Part shown: piece after piece, positions 43,320 to 53,480 of the stretch
Position numbering within the stretch: position 1 is the stretch's first letter
Layout: each line of letters begins with the position of its first letter
Assembly: GCA_039654915.1 (NCBI GenBank)
Contig: CM077595.1
Coordinates: 88,887,501-88,951,500 of the forward strand
Length of the DNA stretch: 64,000 nucleotides
Origin: Aquilaria yunnanensis
Lineage: Eukaryota > Streptophyta > Magnoliopsida > Malvales > Thymelaeaceae
Direction: 5' to 3'
The notes under the pieces: model-generated
What the model was told of the DNA's origin: nothing
Databases searched by the model: none
The model's input: only the letters and a program-made list of their open reading frames with translations
Program-made: the position numbers and the translations under genes

Positions 43320-45655
43320 CAGACAGCTAGAAGGCACTGAAAATTATGGCAAGAAAAGGGGACGAGCGCCTTTTTCCTTTTTATGCTTTCGTTGCTCAAA
43401 TTTCATGTTCAGAAAAATAAAAGAAAACTAGTACATGTGAGTGGTGGTGGATTCGGGGTTGGGGATTCTAATTCTTCAGCTTCCTTCAGATAACCACTTT
43501 AATTTCTTCAGCTTGTGATTGAATATTGTCGTTGCCCTGTCTTTTGCATGACTTTTTTCTTACGAGTTATATATGATATTGTTCCAATATGCTTAAATTT
43601 TATTCCTAAGCGGAAAGTCTAGTATAACCATTGGATTGGAGTTCCTTTTCCCCTAATTTTCGATTGGGATCATTAGTTGGACAAGGAAAATGAAGAAAAA
43701 AGGGAAAAAGAGCTAGGGAAATCGTCATGTAGGCATCATTTCTTAAAGAATTAATTGTCATTTGGTGACCATCCGTCAGCATGCAAAATGAGTTACCACC
43801 ATTTTAAAATGTTGTAGATCTTAATTGTTTTATTTGTAGATCTTAATTCTACAAATACCTTAAAAAGCTATGATTAGATGAGCAGCTTCTGCTGGCCTCC
43901 CAATGAGCTCATATACTATTCTTTTTTCCAAAAAAGGAAAAAAATGAAAAGGCACGTTCAAGTTTTCAGGATAAATGCGATGTAAATCCCTTAAGTATTC
44001 CTGCAGTCATCGGGATTAAATATTGGTTTAATAAGAAAATGAAAAAATAAGTACAAAAAAATAAAATGGAAAGTTCCTCTCTATTTTGATGTAATATGAA
44101 CAAAACACACACTAGTTTGTTTTGCATTAATTTTAATGTACTACTGTAAATCATTCTTATATTAAGTGGTTATACATCCAAATTTTCATTTTTTAAAGTG
44201 TAAGATTTTAATAAGTTGATAACTTGAATAAACACTTATTTTATATAAAAATATATTAAAGTTAATTCGAAATTAACTGAAATAGAAAATGATGCACTTT
44301 GGACGGACCTAATTGTTTCTGCTGATCCCTCAGCCCAGGGGCTGTGGCCTGACTTTTGAGTTGGCTACCAAATAGATGGTGCAGAACAAGGGCCTCATCG
44401 ATTAAAAGTCTCATCGATTGTCTTTTATCATTTCCTTTTCTCTAGAGAATATGATGCTTTTATCAGTAATAGTTTCGAAGCTAGAAAGAAAATTTTACAG
44501 TTAAATATTTATTAATGAAAAGTTAAAATTTAAACTAATCATCAAAAAATAATTTCACAGGTAAACCGTATGACTACTACCTCTTGACCCGTATTATTTG
44601 ATATATTAGGATTCGGCGCAGATATTAAAAAAGAAGAAAAAGTTTAATTTTTTTTTTCACGTCCATCACATCTACTTTTGCTAAGTTAAAGAAGATGAAA
44701 AAGGTAAATATAGAAATGATATTTTTAGGGATAATACGTTAAAGTGACTTATCAAAAAAAAAAAGAAAAGAAATTTACCTCTTGAACTATAAACTGCTGC
44801 CATAATACCAGTGCTAGTCAAACTTGAAACTTTTACTTATAATAATTAATAATATTACTAAATGCTTCATTTCTGTTTACCTTTGAAAATCAAGATTGCG
44901 CTTCGACAGAGCCTTAAGAGTAAAATTGAATAAAAAGAAATTTGAGAAATTTACTATCAAATGATGAATCTGGTCAGATAAAAATGCTGGTTCTTGGCAC
45001 ACTTGTGAAATAAAGTTCTGATGGGTTGATTTGATCGGTCATATCATATTAGGCCGATTCAGCCCAAAATAAAGCCCAAATAGTACAGAAACGCCATTAA
45101 GAGACCCAATGCCTTTATTAGGCCCAATATCAACGGATGCTAGCCTAGTGAGTAGTGAGAAATGATGAATAAGGAGTATTAGTACTATTAGATGCTCAAG
45201 TCAATCCCTAGGAGAAAATTTCTCCGAACTGTCCCAAAATTTGTTTTTGGCCAGAAAACTTTTCACTTGAAATGCCCTGAAATCATACATAGATAGCTTA
45301 AAAAAAAAAAAAAATTCTTACTTGTCTCACACCTTGATCAAAATTTGAGTGACATCCTCATAGCTCACTACATTTATTTATTTATTTATTTTTCACTCAA
45401 ACACAAATTTTCGAGATACAATCCATTCTCTGGATCATCCTTAATTTGGAATAATGTCCTAAACAATAACAGTACCCACAGTGGTGAGCTGTAGTTAGAG
45501 AATATAACCGTAAATAAATCAAAACAATAATTTTTACCTTGAGGTTCCTTTTGAGATTGGGAATAAGCCTTGCATACACCTGGTTAATGCCGTACATCAT
45601 CCCTAAAAGGTTTAAAAATTGTCATTTTGGCCCCTACAGGAATATTACTTATATC
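43320..45655. other. 3' flank of proline-rich gene and intergenic stretch
   Basis: AATAAAAGAAA at ~43417 could serve as polyadenylation signal. Beyond that, AT-rich DNA with no gene recognised. Confidence 0.35.
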
Positions 45656-45661
45656 TTTACA

Positions 45662-45724
45662 GGTTGGTTAGAGCGCGTTAGGGGAGAAAGGAAGGTGATC
45701 CGGGGTTCGAATCTGAACGACCCC
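45662..45724 (+). repeat. tRNA-derived SINE-like head (pol III A and B boxes)
   Basis: TTGGTTAGAGCGC resembles an A box, and GGTTCGAATCT 35 bases later is a textbook B box. The stretch does not fold into a full tRNA with paired acceptor ends and no CCA-proximal arm fits, so a SINE head or tRNA pseudogene is likelier than a working tRNA. A T-rich tract follows. Confidence 0.5.
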
Positions 45725-45729
45725 ACTAC

Positions 45730-46384
45730 TATATTTTTCGTATTTTCATTTTTTTTATTTTTGTTTGTTTATTGTTTTTCCTCACTTTTTTTTTTAATAT
45801 TCTTTTCCTTTCTTGCATTTCTTCTGGAGATAAACCTCTAGCTTCATTTTTCCGTTTTTCTTCGATTTCTTGTATTTTAGTTTTTTTTCTTTTCATTTGT
45901 TTCTTGTTTTTCCTCACATTTTTTAATTTTTTTTCCTTACTTGCATTTCTTTTGGAGATAAACCTCCAGTTTCATTTTTATTTTTCTTCCAAGTTTTTTT
46001 TTTCACATTTTTTTCTTTATTTTTTTTAGTTTTCCTTGCATCTTCTTCTTGTTTATTTTCTTTTTTCCAGATTTATTTTTTATTTTCATTTTCTTTTCTT
46101 TTCTAATTTTTTCATTTTTTTATTACTTCCTCTTTTATATTCATTTATTTTTTTATAAATATTTTTTTTCAATTTCGGTATGTTCTTTTGTTTCAATTAT
46201 TTTTTAGTTTTTATTTGTTCTTTTATCGGTACTTTTTTATTTTTTTATTAGTAATTATTTTTCCTTTCACTAGTAGTTCTTTGTTTTTTTTAATCAATTC
46301 TTGCTTATTCTTTAGATAAATTGTCTATCTGTTTTTTTATTAGTAGTTATTTATTTTTTTATCAATAATTATTGGTTCTTTTAT
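45730..46384. repeat. T-rich tract with a ~125-bp direct repeat
   Basis: Nearly pyrimidine-only DNA. CTTGCATTTCTTCTGGAGAT, then AAACCTC, occurs at ~45815 and again at ~45942 with small changes. It passes into the TTGTTCTTTTATCAGTAGTT-type minisatellite from ~46140. Confidence 0.55.
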
Positions 46385-47417
46385 GGCCTAAATACCTATT
46401 ACTCCCCTGAACTATAGTGACTTGGACAGTTAACCCCCCGAACTATGAACCGTATCAACTTGAACCCTAAACTTTGAGAAAGCAGTCACTTTGGTCCTTT
46501 GACTCAAATGTCTAACATCTGAAAAACTATGTAATTGTCACTCAAATTTATATGTATTCTTATTCTCACTCTAATCTTTCATCTCCAACATCCAAGTTAC
46601 CATCTCCGACTTTCAGATTTTTTAAGCAAAGTTTTTTGCTCACCACTGCTTGCCATCGTTCATCACCTTCGATGAGCCTAGCCAACGAATGCTCTGCCGC
46701 TTTTCTTCGCCTCTGTTCATCATCGCCAACGGGCCTAGCCAATTCGCGTCCCCGGCCGTCTTTTTCGATTGCATTGTCACTGGCAGATTCCTTGAGAACT
46801 TCTCCAAACGCATTGATGTCTTTTCCTCGACGCCAATTCCTTCCCCTCTCCAAGGCCTTGCCATCACTTTCCTTCGATCACCGATACACTCCCACCAAGC
46901 TCATGTTCCACCCTTCTTCCGCAAACCCCCTTGCCTTCTCCGGTGACTTCCTCTACCTCTAGGACCTCCATTCGAACCCAAACAATTCGCATCTCCTGGG
47001 CATTACCATTGAACCAAACCACATCCAACCTCCTCGTTGTGTCGCTCCTAACTTGCCTAGGCCCGTTCAACCTCCAATTGTCACCGAAGAAACAAAACTT
47101 GAGATTAGACCCGTCCCGACCTGTTTTGTTCGTGAACGATGAAAGTAACACAATTTCACTTAATCACACTTTAAGTCACTGAGCTTATGTTCTTTAATAA
47201 GTTTATCCCTGATATTTAATGTTTGTGCCATTAGACGCTAGTACGTTCTAAAACTAACAAAGTATATGTCACGGCACAGCACATGACGAATTTTCAAAGT
47301 TAAAGGACCAAAGTGACCCCTTTATCAAAGTTCAGGGTTCAAGTTGACCCAATTCATAGTTTATGGGGTAAACTGTCCAAGTCACTATAGTTCAGGGGAG
47401 CAATAGGTATTTAGGCA
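46385..47417. mobile_element. Mutator-like element, 1033 bp, inside the minisatellite
   Basis: Ends GGCCTAAATACCTATTACTC and GAGCAATAGGTATTTAGGCA are inverted; homology runs ~115 bp (CCCCTGAACTATAGTGACTT / AAGTCACTATAGTTCAGGGG, CACTTTGGTCCTTTGA / AAAGGACCAAAGTGA). A 9-bp direct repeat TTCTTTTAT flanks it (46376-46384, 47418-47426), though the surroundings are rich in that word. The core (46560-47130) is GC-richer with coding-like frames on both strands. Confidence 0.75.
46552..46962 (+). pseudogene. Possible captured fragment in the 46.4-kb Mutator-like element
   Basis: A 136-codon plus-strand frame, Ser/Pro/Phe-rich, ending HPSSANPLAFSGDFLYL. Coding-like sequence continues past the stop with NSHLLGITIEPN. 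I do not recognise the donor. The minus strand is also open, so the true sense is unclear. Confidence 0.3.
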
Positions 47418-49110
47418 TTCTTTTATTAGTAGTTGTTAGTTCTTTTATCAATTTTTACTTATTCTTTAAATAAACTAGATTTATGTTCTTTTATTAGTAA
47501 TTATTTGCTTTTATCATTATTTTTTTTAATTTTTTTTTATCAATTCATACTTGTTCTTTAAATAAATTAATTTTTTATTTTTTTTATTAATAGTCATTTT
47601 TCTTTTTATCAGTAGTTATTTGTTTTTCACTAGTAGTTTTTTATTTTTTATTATCAATTATTGCTTGTTCTTTAGATAAACAAGTTGTTCGCTCTTTTAT
47701 TAGTAACTATTTATTCTTTTGTTAGTAGTTATTTGTTCTTTTATCAATAATTATTTATTTTTTTATTAATTTATACTTATTCTTTAGATAAATTATTTGT
47801 TTGCTCTTTTATCAGTAGTTTTTTTTATTGTTTTATCAATACTTATTTGTTCTTTCACTCGTAGTTGATTATTCTTTTACCAATTCTTACATGTTCTTTA
47901 GATAAACTAGAAGTCTATTCTTTTATTAGCAGTTATTTATTCTTTTATCAGTATTTATTGGTTCTTTTAACAATAGTTGTTTGTTATTTTTATCAATTCT
48001 TATTTATTCTTTAGATAAACTAGTTGTATTTTTGTTTTATTAGTAGTTGCTTATTTTTATCAGATGTTGTTTGTTTTGTGTATCAATTTATGCTTGTTCT
48101 ATAGATAAATTAGTTGTTTGTTCTTTTCTTAGTAGTTACTTATTCTTTTATCAGTAGTTGTTTGTCCTTTCATTAGTAGTTGTTTGTTCTTTTACCAATT
48201 CTTGTTTATTCTTTAGATAAACTAGCTACATGTTCTTTTATTAGTAGTTATTTATTTTTTATCAATAGTTATTTGTTATTTTATCAGTAGTTGTTTGTTA
48301 TTTTATCAATAATTTTTGTTCTTTTATCAATTTATACTTATTCTTTAGATAATTTATATGTCTGTTTTTTATTAGTACTTATTAGTAGTTGTTTATACTT
48401 TTATCAATAGTTTTTATTTTTCTTTTTCATTTTTTGAATTATTTCTAGTTTTGCTCTTGTTTTTCCCAATTTTATTCCTTTTTTCATATTTTTTAATTTA
48501 AAATTTTGTTCTTATTTATTTCATTTTTTATTACTTATATTATTCTCATTTTTTAAAAATTATCTATTTCTCTATCATTTTTTTGTTTCAAAATTTTCAA
48601 CCAAAAACAAAAGAACAAACAAAGTGTTGAGCTAAAAGAACAAACAATTGCTTGTAAAAGAACACATGATTCCTTAAAAAGAACAAACAATGTTTGCCAA
48701 AAAACTAACCTATACTTACAAAAGAACAAACACATAATAATAAAATAATAAAACAATAAATGGTTGTTATTTTAAAACTGATAAAAGAATAAATAAGAAA
48801 TGATAGGGACTGGTTGTTCTTTTATCAACATTAATTTTTTCTTTCAAAAGAACTAGCTGTTCTTTTATCACTAATTGCTTGTTTTTTTGTCCCAAAGAGA
48901 TATTTGTTCTTTTTTAAATGAAAAAATGAAAAAGTGAAAAGTGAAAAAAGCTTGAATAAGGAAGAAAAGAAAACTAAAAAAATAAAATAAAAATAAAAAT
49001 GAGATGTTCTATCTATTATTTTATCAATATCTATTTGTTCTTTTAGATAAATTAGTTATTTTTTACCAGCAACTGTTTTTTCTTTTTGGCTCAACTAGAT
49101 GTTTATTTTT

Positions 49111-50031
49111 TTATGAGTTGATAAATTTGAAACTAAACAAAATGAAGAAAAGTAACTTTTATAAAAATCAATAATATAGGGAAAAAATAAAATAAACTAA
49201 GAGGCCAAAACAAAGTGGAACAATAAAAAGACGAGGGAAAAAAAAAAGAAAACTGAAAAAAGAATTAATAAAAAAAAAGAAGTTGAAAACGCAAATAATA
49301 ATAATAATAATAATGAAGATTAGTTGCTGTGGTTGGGAGACCAACCGGCGCTCTTCAGCCGTCTTCCTCCCACTTTTAGCATTCCACTAAACCCGCAATT
49401 TTGTCCAAATCTCACAAAAATAGCATACGTAGTTAACTCTATATCCTTAGGCATATAAAAGTCAGAAGCATACAAGTTTTTTCCTTAGATTAGATCAAGC
49501 AAGTCACCGATTTGGTCATTGTAATCCTATGATATAGTTGTAAAATTCAATTTTGATTCCTGCATTACAAAGTTCCAACAGCACAGAAGAAAATTAACAT
49601 TTATGTAATGTCTACTTTAAGAAAGGAAATACATCATATGTTTAAATATTGCGTCATGCTACACTAACAAGAAATTACCAATTACGTCAATCACAAACCC
49701 TAATTAAACTGTGCAGCACATCAAGTCATCAACATCATTGGACAATATTCAAACACCTTATGAGCATAAGAAACCATTAGTTTATTGGAATCAGATGGTC
49801 AAACTACCGCAAAAAAAAAACGAATAGGAAGGAGAAATTTATAACAGGCAGCCCAAAAAAATGAGTAGGATCATAATTCCAATACCTTCATGGCTGGATC
49901 TTAATTCGGAGAGTCTTCAATCTTGTCTTACACTTCAAGATCAACAATCTCCTGCCACTAGAAGTTGAGAAGTTCAATTTCTAATATGACAGATCCAAAT
50001 TTGGTCAATTTTGGAAATTTCAATAGATATT
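49111..50031. other. Intergenic stretch
   Basis: A-rich at first, then ordinary. No gene or element recognised. Confidence 0.3.
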
Positions 50032-50385
50032 TGTTAAATCCATACGATGTAATGAGGAGATTTTTTGTTTTTATATATTGTGATGATGCTTCTCTACTTA
50101 TCATCAATTGGTTTTAAATTGAATCATTTAACATGAAATCAGAGCTTAAGTTTCATGGACCCTAATCTCTCTCAACATCGTGTTTGATCTGGTCCTGGTT
50201 GTTAATTATGGTTTTGGTAACGCTTCTGATTTAGTTGTACATGCAAGCTAGTTGAGGGGTTGCATGTAAGGCGGAGTGTTAAATTTCACATGATCTAATG
50301 AAGGGGTTTCCTATCTCTATATATTATAATGAGAATTCTCTACTTATATATCACCAATTGGTTTTAAGTTGAGCCGCTTCTCTCA
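50032..50385 (+). mobile_element. TRIM (terminal-repeat retrotransposon in miniature)
   Basis: Two ~105-bp direct repeats: 50032-50133 (TGTTAAATCCATACGATGTA ... TTTAACA) and ~50277-50385 (TGTTAAATTTCACATGATCT ...). Both contain TATATATTRTRATGA, TTCTCTACTTAT and ATCACCAATTGGTTTTAA-like sequence. After the first repeat comes TGAAATCAGAGC, a one-base variant of the initiator-Met primer-binding core TGGTATCAGAGC family, and before the second a purine stretch AAGGCGGAG. Total ~354 bp, no coding capacity. Target duplication not evident. Confidence 0.7.
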
Positions 50386-50729
50386 ACTGCCTATAAACTG
50401 ATGAGCAATGGCATTTTAAAAAATGGCTTACACTTCTGAGTACTTAATTGGCACATAACAAATTCCAGGGACCAAGAGAGCGAATACAAATCAAGTACCC
50501 AACGAAGTTTAAACTGCGCCGTTTTCAGACACTTGCTCAATCAGACTGGCCATCAAACTATCGCCTAAATCCCATAATTACCCCAAAACTAGCAAACTTA
50601 TATGCATATTTAAAAAAAATGCAGACGAACACTGAAACGAAGTTTGTTTTAGAACATAGTAGTAATAGTCTACAAAGCCGAATAACTATCACCACTATGA
50701 CATAACCTGTGCCAGTAGTGATCGAGGAC

Positions 50730-51065
50730 TCGAGCGTTCTGCATTGAAAAGTTATAGCTCGAGGTGCTGAGCATTTATTTCAGAAACGTTGGAGGGCTTT
50801 AGAGATATTGTAGGCCAAGCGAAGTAACAGAACAGTAGCTAGGGAACCCGAGTGCGGTAAGAGTGGAAATGTTTGTCTAAACATGCCCGGTCCGGCCCCC
50901 AGCTGTCGGAATGTGATGAGGCTCCAGCAGGAATCCAAAGCAGAGGGCGATTGCTTTACCAGCGACAAGAGGCCGTCGTTCTCCCAACTCCCTGCTCTCA
51001 GCGCCTTTCCCTTTGCCTTTGCGTTAGGCATTTAGCTCTCCCCCGGAACCAGACAAGCTGCTAAC
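50730..51065. other. GC-richer island with an unassigned 83-codon frame
   Basis: An island of ~50% G/C in AT-rich surroundings. The minus frame 50780-51031 starts MPNAKAKGKALRAGSWENDG and ends LLRLAYNISKALQRF; it reads more like protein than chance, but I know no family. A plus frame (50873-51064) overlaps it. It could be a small gene's first exon on the minus strand, or a gene fragment. Confidence 0.3.
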
Positions 51066-52043
51066 CTACAACCAACATTCCATTCCAACAGGACCTCTTC
51101 TGTGCTTCTCTTCTTCGGTTTCATGCTCTTTCTCAATTATCAAATCAAACTCATAGACCTCTCTAATTGTTTTGTCCAGCTAAGCTCTTATTCTTTCCTC
51201 ACTACCTTCTACTAGTAAATTTCTGACCATCCCTAGCCAGTCCTATAATTTCGATGGGCTGAGCTTTGAATATTACCTATTGCTTTTTGTGACACTTGCA
51301 GTTAAAGGACAAAAAAGGAATGAATGATGTTAAATACACTAAAAGGTGGTAGAATATGATTAAGATATGCAAAAGCAATTCTGTCAAAACAAACTTAAAA
51401 TAGTTACTGAGTTCATTCTAAAAGGGAAATGAAAATGAATTTTGTTGGACGTACTCGAAGTTTATAACTAAAACTTTTATTAAATTATGTGTGACTGATA
51501 TTAAAAGTTAATATATTCATTTAAATTATATTTTAATTAACAATTATATACGGCAACATAGAATTATATAAATAAAATTTCAACACAAATATTATCTTAG
51601 TCTATTTAGCACTACTTAACCAAAAATGCGACCCCGTTGGAGATACGAAAATAGGATTTCTTAATTAGAACACCCCATAATATATATCATTCAAAAGTTG
51701 TAAGGATCAGTGATGCTGTGACAATGTAAAATTCTAACAGAAATACTACTAACATGTTCATAGTTTTGAAGAATGCGCTTTAGCAAATGTTTATAGCTTG
51801 TGGAATTTTGGCATTTGATCCGAGCATTCTATTCTGTCACCACATTTGACATTAATTTTAATAATTAGCATTAAAATTTTAGATAAGTTATCTGAGGGTA
51901 CATTTTAACTTTTAACTTTAGTTGTTTCATCTCCAATTTTAGTAAATTATCCAAAATTCTCCTCCTATTCATAAAAATTGTTTTCAGATGGAGCAAAAAT
52001 TATCAATGGTTAATATCATTTAATTTGGTACTCAGAAACTAAA
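51066..52043. other. Intergenic stretch
   Basis: AT-rich; no gene or delimited repeat seen. Confidence 0.35.
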
Positions 52044-52051
52044 TAAAAGCT

Positions 52052-52676
52052 AGGCAAAAATATCAAATTTGCCACTAAAGTTTTGGGATGGGAGTGGATA
52101 TGCCATCATAGTTTTTTTTTTTTGCATAATCTCCCACTAATATTTTAAAATGAGCCAAATATACCACTGAAGTTTTAAATTAAGAGTGGATATGTTACTG
52201 GTTGTTAAAAATATAATGAAAAATATTAAAAAGTCAATAAAAAATGTAAAGAATAACAAGTTTTGAAATTTTAGGCTAATAATGCAATTTTTAACAAATT
52301 TCAAAAAGCTTTTTGTAATTAAACCCTCCCTCTCTCTCAAGAATGCCAATGAGAAGATTTGACAATAGAGATAGAGGAAGGGTGACGATGGGATTGAGGT
52401 ACTAGTGATAGAGACAACAATAGAGTTGAAGTGCTAGTGGTAGAGATCATACATTCTTTTAGAAAAAATTTCAAATATCCTGATATTTTTTGAAAAATGT
52501 ATAATAATCCTAAGATTTCAAAACATGCTATTTTTATTATTTTTCGTTATTTTTCTAACCGACAATGGTATATTTGGCCAATTTTAAAACATTAGTAGGA
52601 GATTGGGTAAAAAAAAACTATTGTGGCATATCCGTTTCCTACAATAAACATTAGTGACAAATTTGATATTTTTACC
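52052..52676. mobile_element. Long-TIR DNA transposon, 625 bp, 8-bp target duplication
   Basis: Inverted ends AGGCAAAAATATCAAATTTG / CAAATTTGATATTTTTACC, with homology for ~120 bp (GGATATGCCATCATAG / TATTGTGGCATATCC, CCAAATATACCACTG / CAATGGTATATTTGG). Perfect 8-bp repeat TAAAAGCT at 52044-52051 and 52677-52684. Eight bases suit hAT, long TIRs suit Mutator-like; superfamily left open. No ORF. Confidence 0.75.
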
Positions 52677-52684
52677 TAAAAGCT

Positions 52685-53317
52685 ATTAACATCACATTCA
52701 AGCTTGATGTCTATCTCTTTCCTTTTGCTTTTTTTTTTAGTTGTGACGGTTGAGCCCAGCTTCCAGCTTTCCGTGTGTGTTAGAGGACTTTATTTCTGTT
52801 ATAGTCCATCTTTACAATTGTTTGACGAGTGATGATCCCCTTGTAAGGATAAGGATGCATGCACATGATCCAACTCTTCTGTAAACTGTATCACCTACGT
52901 TCGTCGTGTTCAAGGTGATAATTTTTCGTTTTGTCATTTTCAAATGTCTTGTTAATTTCTTAAATAATATCGATATACGTACATATAATTGCATTCAATG
53001 AAAATGGGAAGGGAAATCTTCGTTTTTCTAGAGGAAAAAAAAAAAGAAACAAATAAGAACCTGATGATAAGAAGGGGCATAGCAGTGTTGGTTTTTTTTT
53101 TTTTTTGGCCCTTTTTTGGGGGTTCAAGCGTAGTGTTAGCTTTTGGTGTTATAGAGAAGGAAGAAACAGAACCACAGTAAGGTAAAGGGCAGAAGCGACC
53201 GAAGGGATGGAAATCATATCGAGAATTTCGGTCGATCGATGAAGCCAGCAAGAGCCAACATCGCGGAACATGCCACATGCCCCCTAAAAATATGGCTGTT
53301 TGAAGGACCCACTTTGC
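52685..53317. other. Distal upstream region of TAC1
   Basis: Ordinary to T-rich DNA between the transposon and the proximal TAC1 promoter. The minus frame 52952-53320 is not convincing as a gene. Confidence 0.35.
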
Positions 53318-53325
53318 CACGTGTC
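53316..53325 (+). promoter_or_regulatory. G-box/ABRE in the TAC1 upstream region
   Basis: GCCACGTGTC, a perfect CACGTG core with ABRE-type flanks, ~160 bases before the TAC1 ATG. Bound by bZIP (for example HY5) or bHLH/PIF factors in general; use here is inferred. Confidence 0.5.
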
Positions 53326-53373
53326 GCCAGCTAACTTATCCACCCCAGTCATCCCCCCCCCTCCCCCTTCCTG

Positions 53374-53399
53374 TTGCTGCTGCTGCTGCTGCTGCTGCT
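53374..53399. repeat. (TGC)n microsatellite in the TAC1 leader region
   Basis: About nine TGC/GCT triplets ~85 bases before the TAC1 ATG, next to C-runs. Likely in the 5' UTR or proximal promoter. Confidence 0.8.
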
Positions 53400-53480
53400 C
53401 CCCCCCTTCAATTCGCCATATCATCACAAACGAGCCAGCTCCAGGTTTCCACCTAAGTCCCAATTTTGGCTCTCCTGAAA

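Larger units (their letters stand above)
46140..49110. repeat. Degenerate T-rich minisatellite tract (TTTGTTCTTTTATCAG-type)
   Basis: About 3 kb of imperfect copies of TTATTTGTTCTTTTATCAGT-like words, interrupted by a Mutator-like element at 46385-47417. The motif is the reverse complement of the one at 1.6-2.4 kb. From ~48600 the orientation mixes. No genes. Confidence 0.7.

Noticed and set aside
42924..43337. Minus-strand frames opposite the proline-rich gene
   Set aside because: Shadows of the GC-rich plus-strand coding sequence; no family features and no independent start context.
45662..45724. A functional tRNA gene
   Set aside because: A and B boxes are present, but the acceptor arms do not pair and no complete cloverleaf can be drawn.
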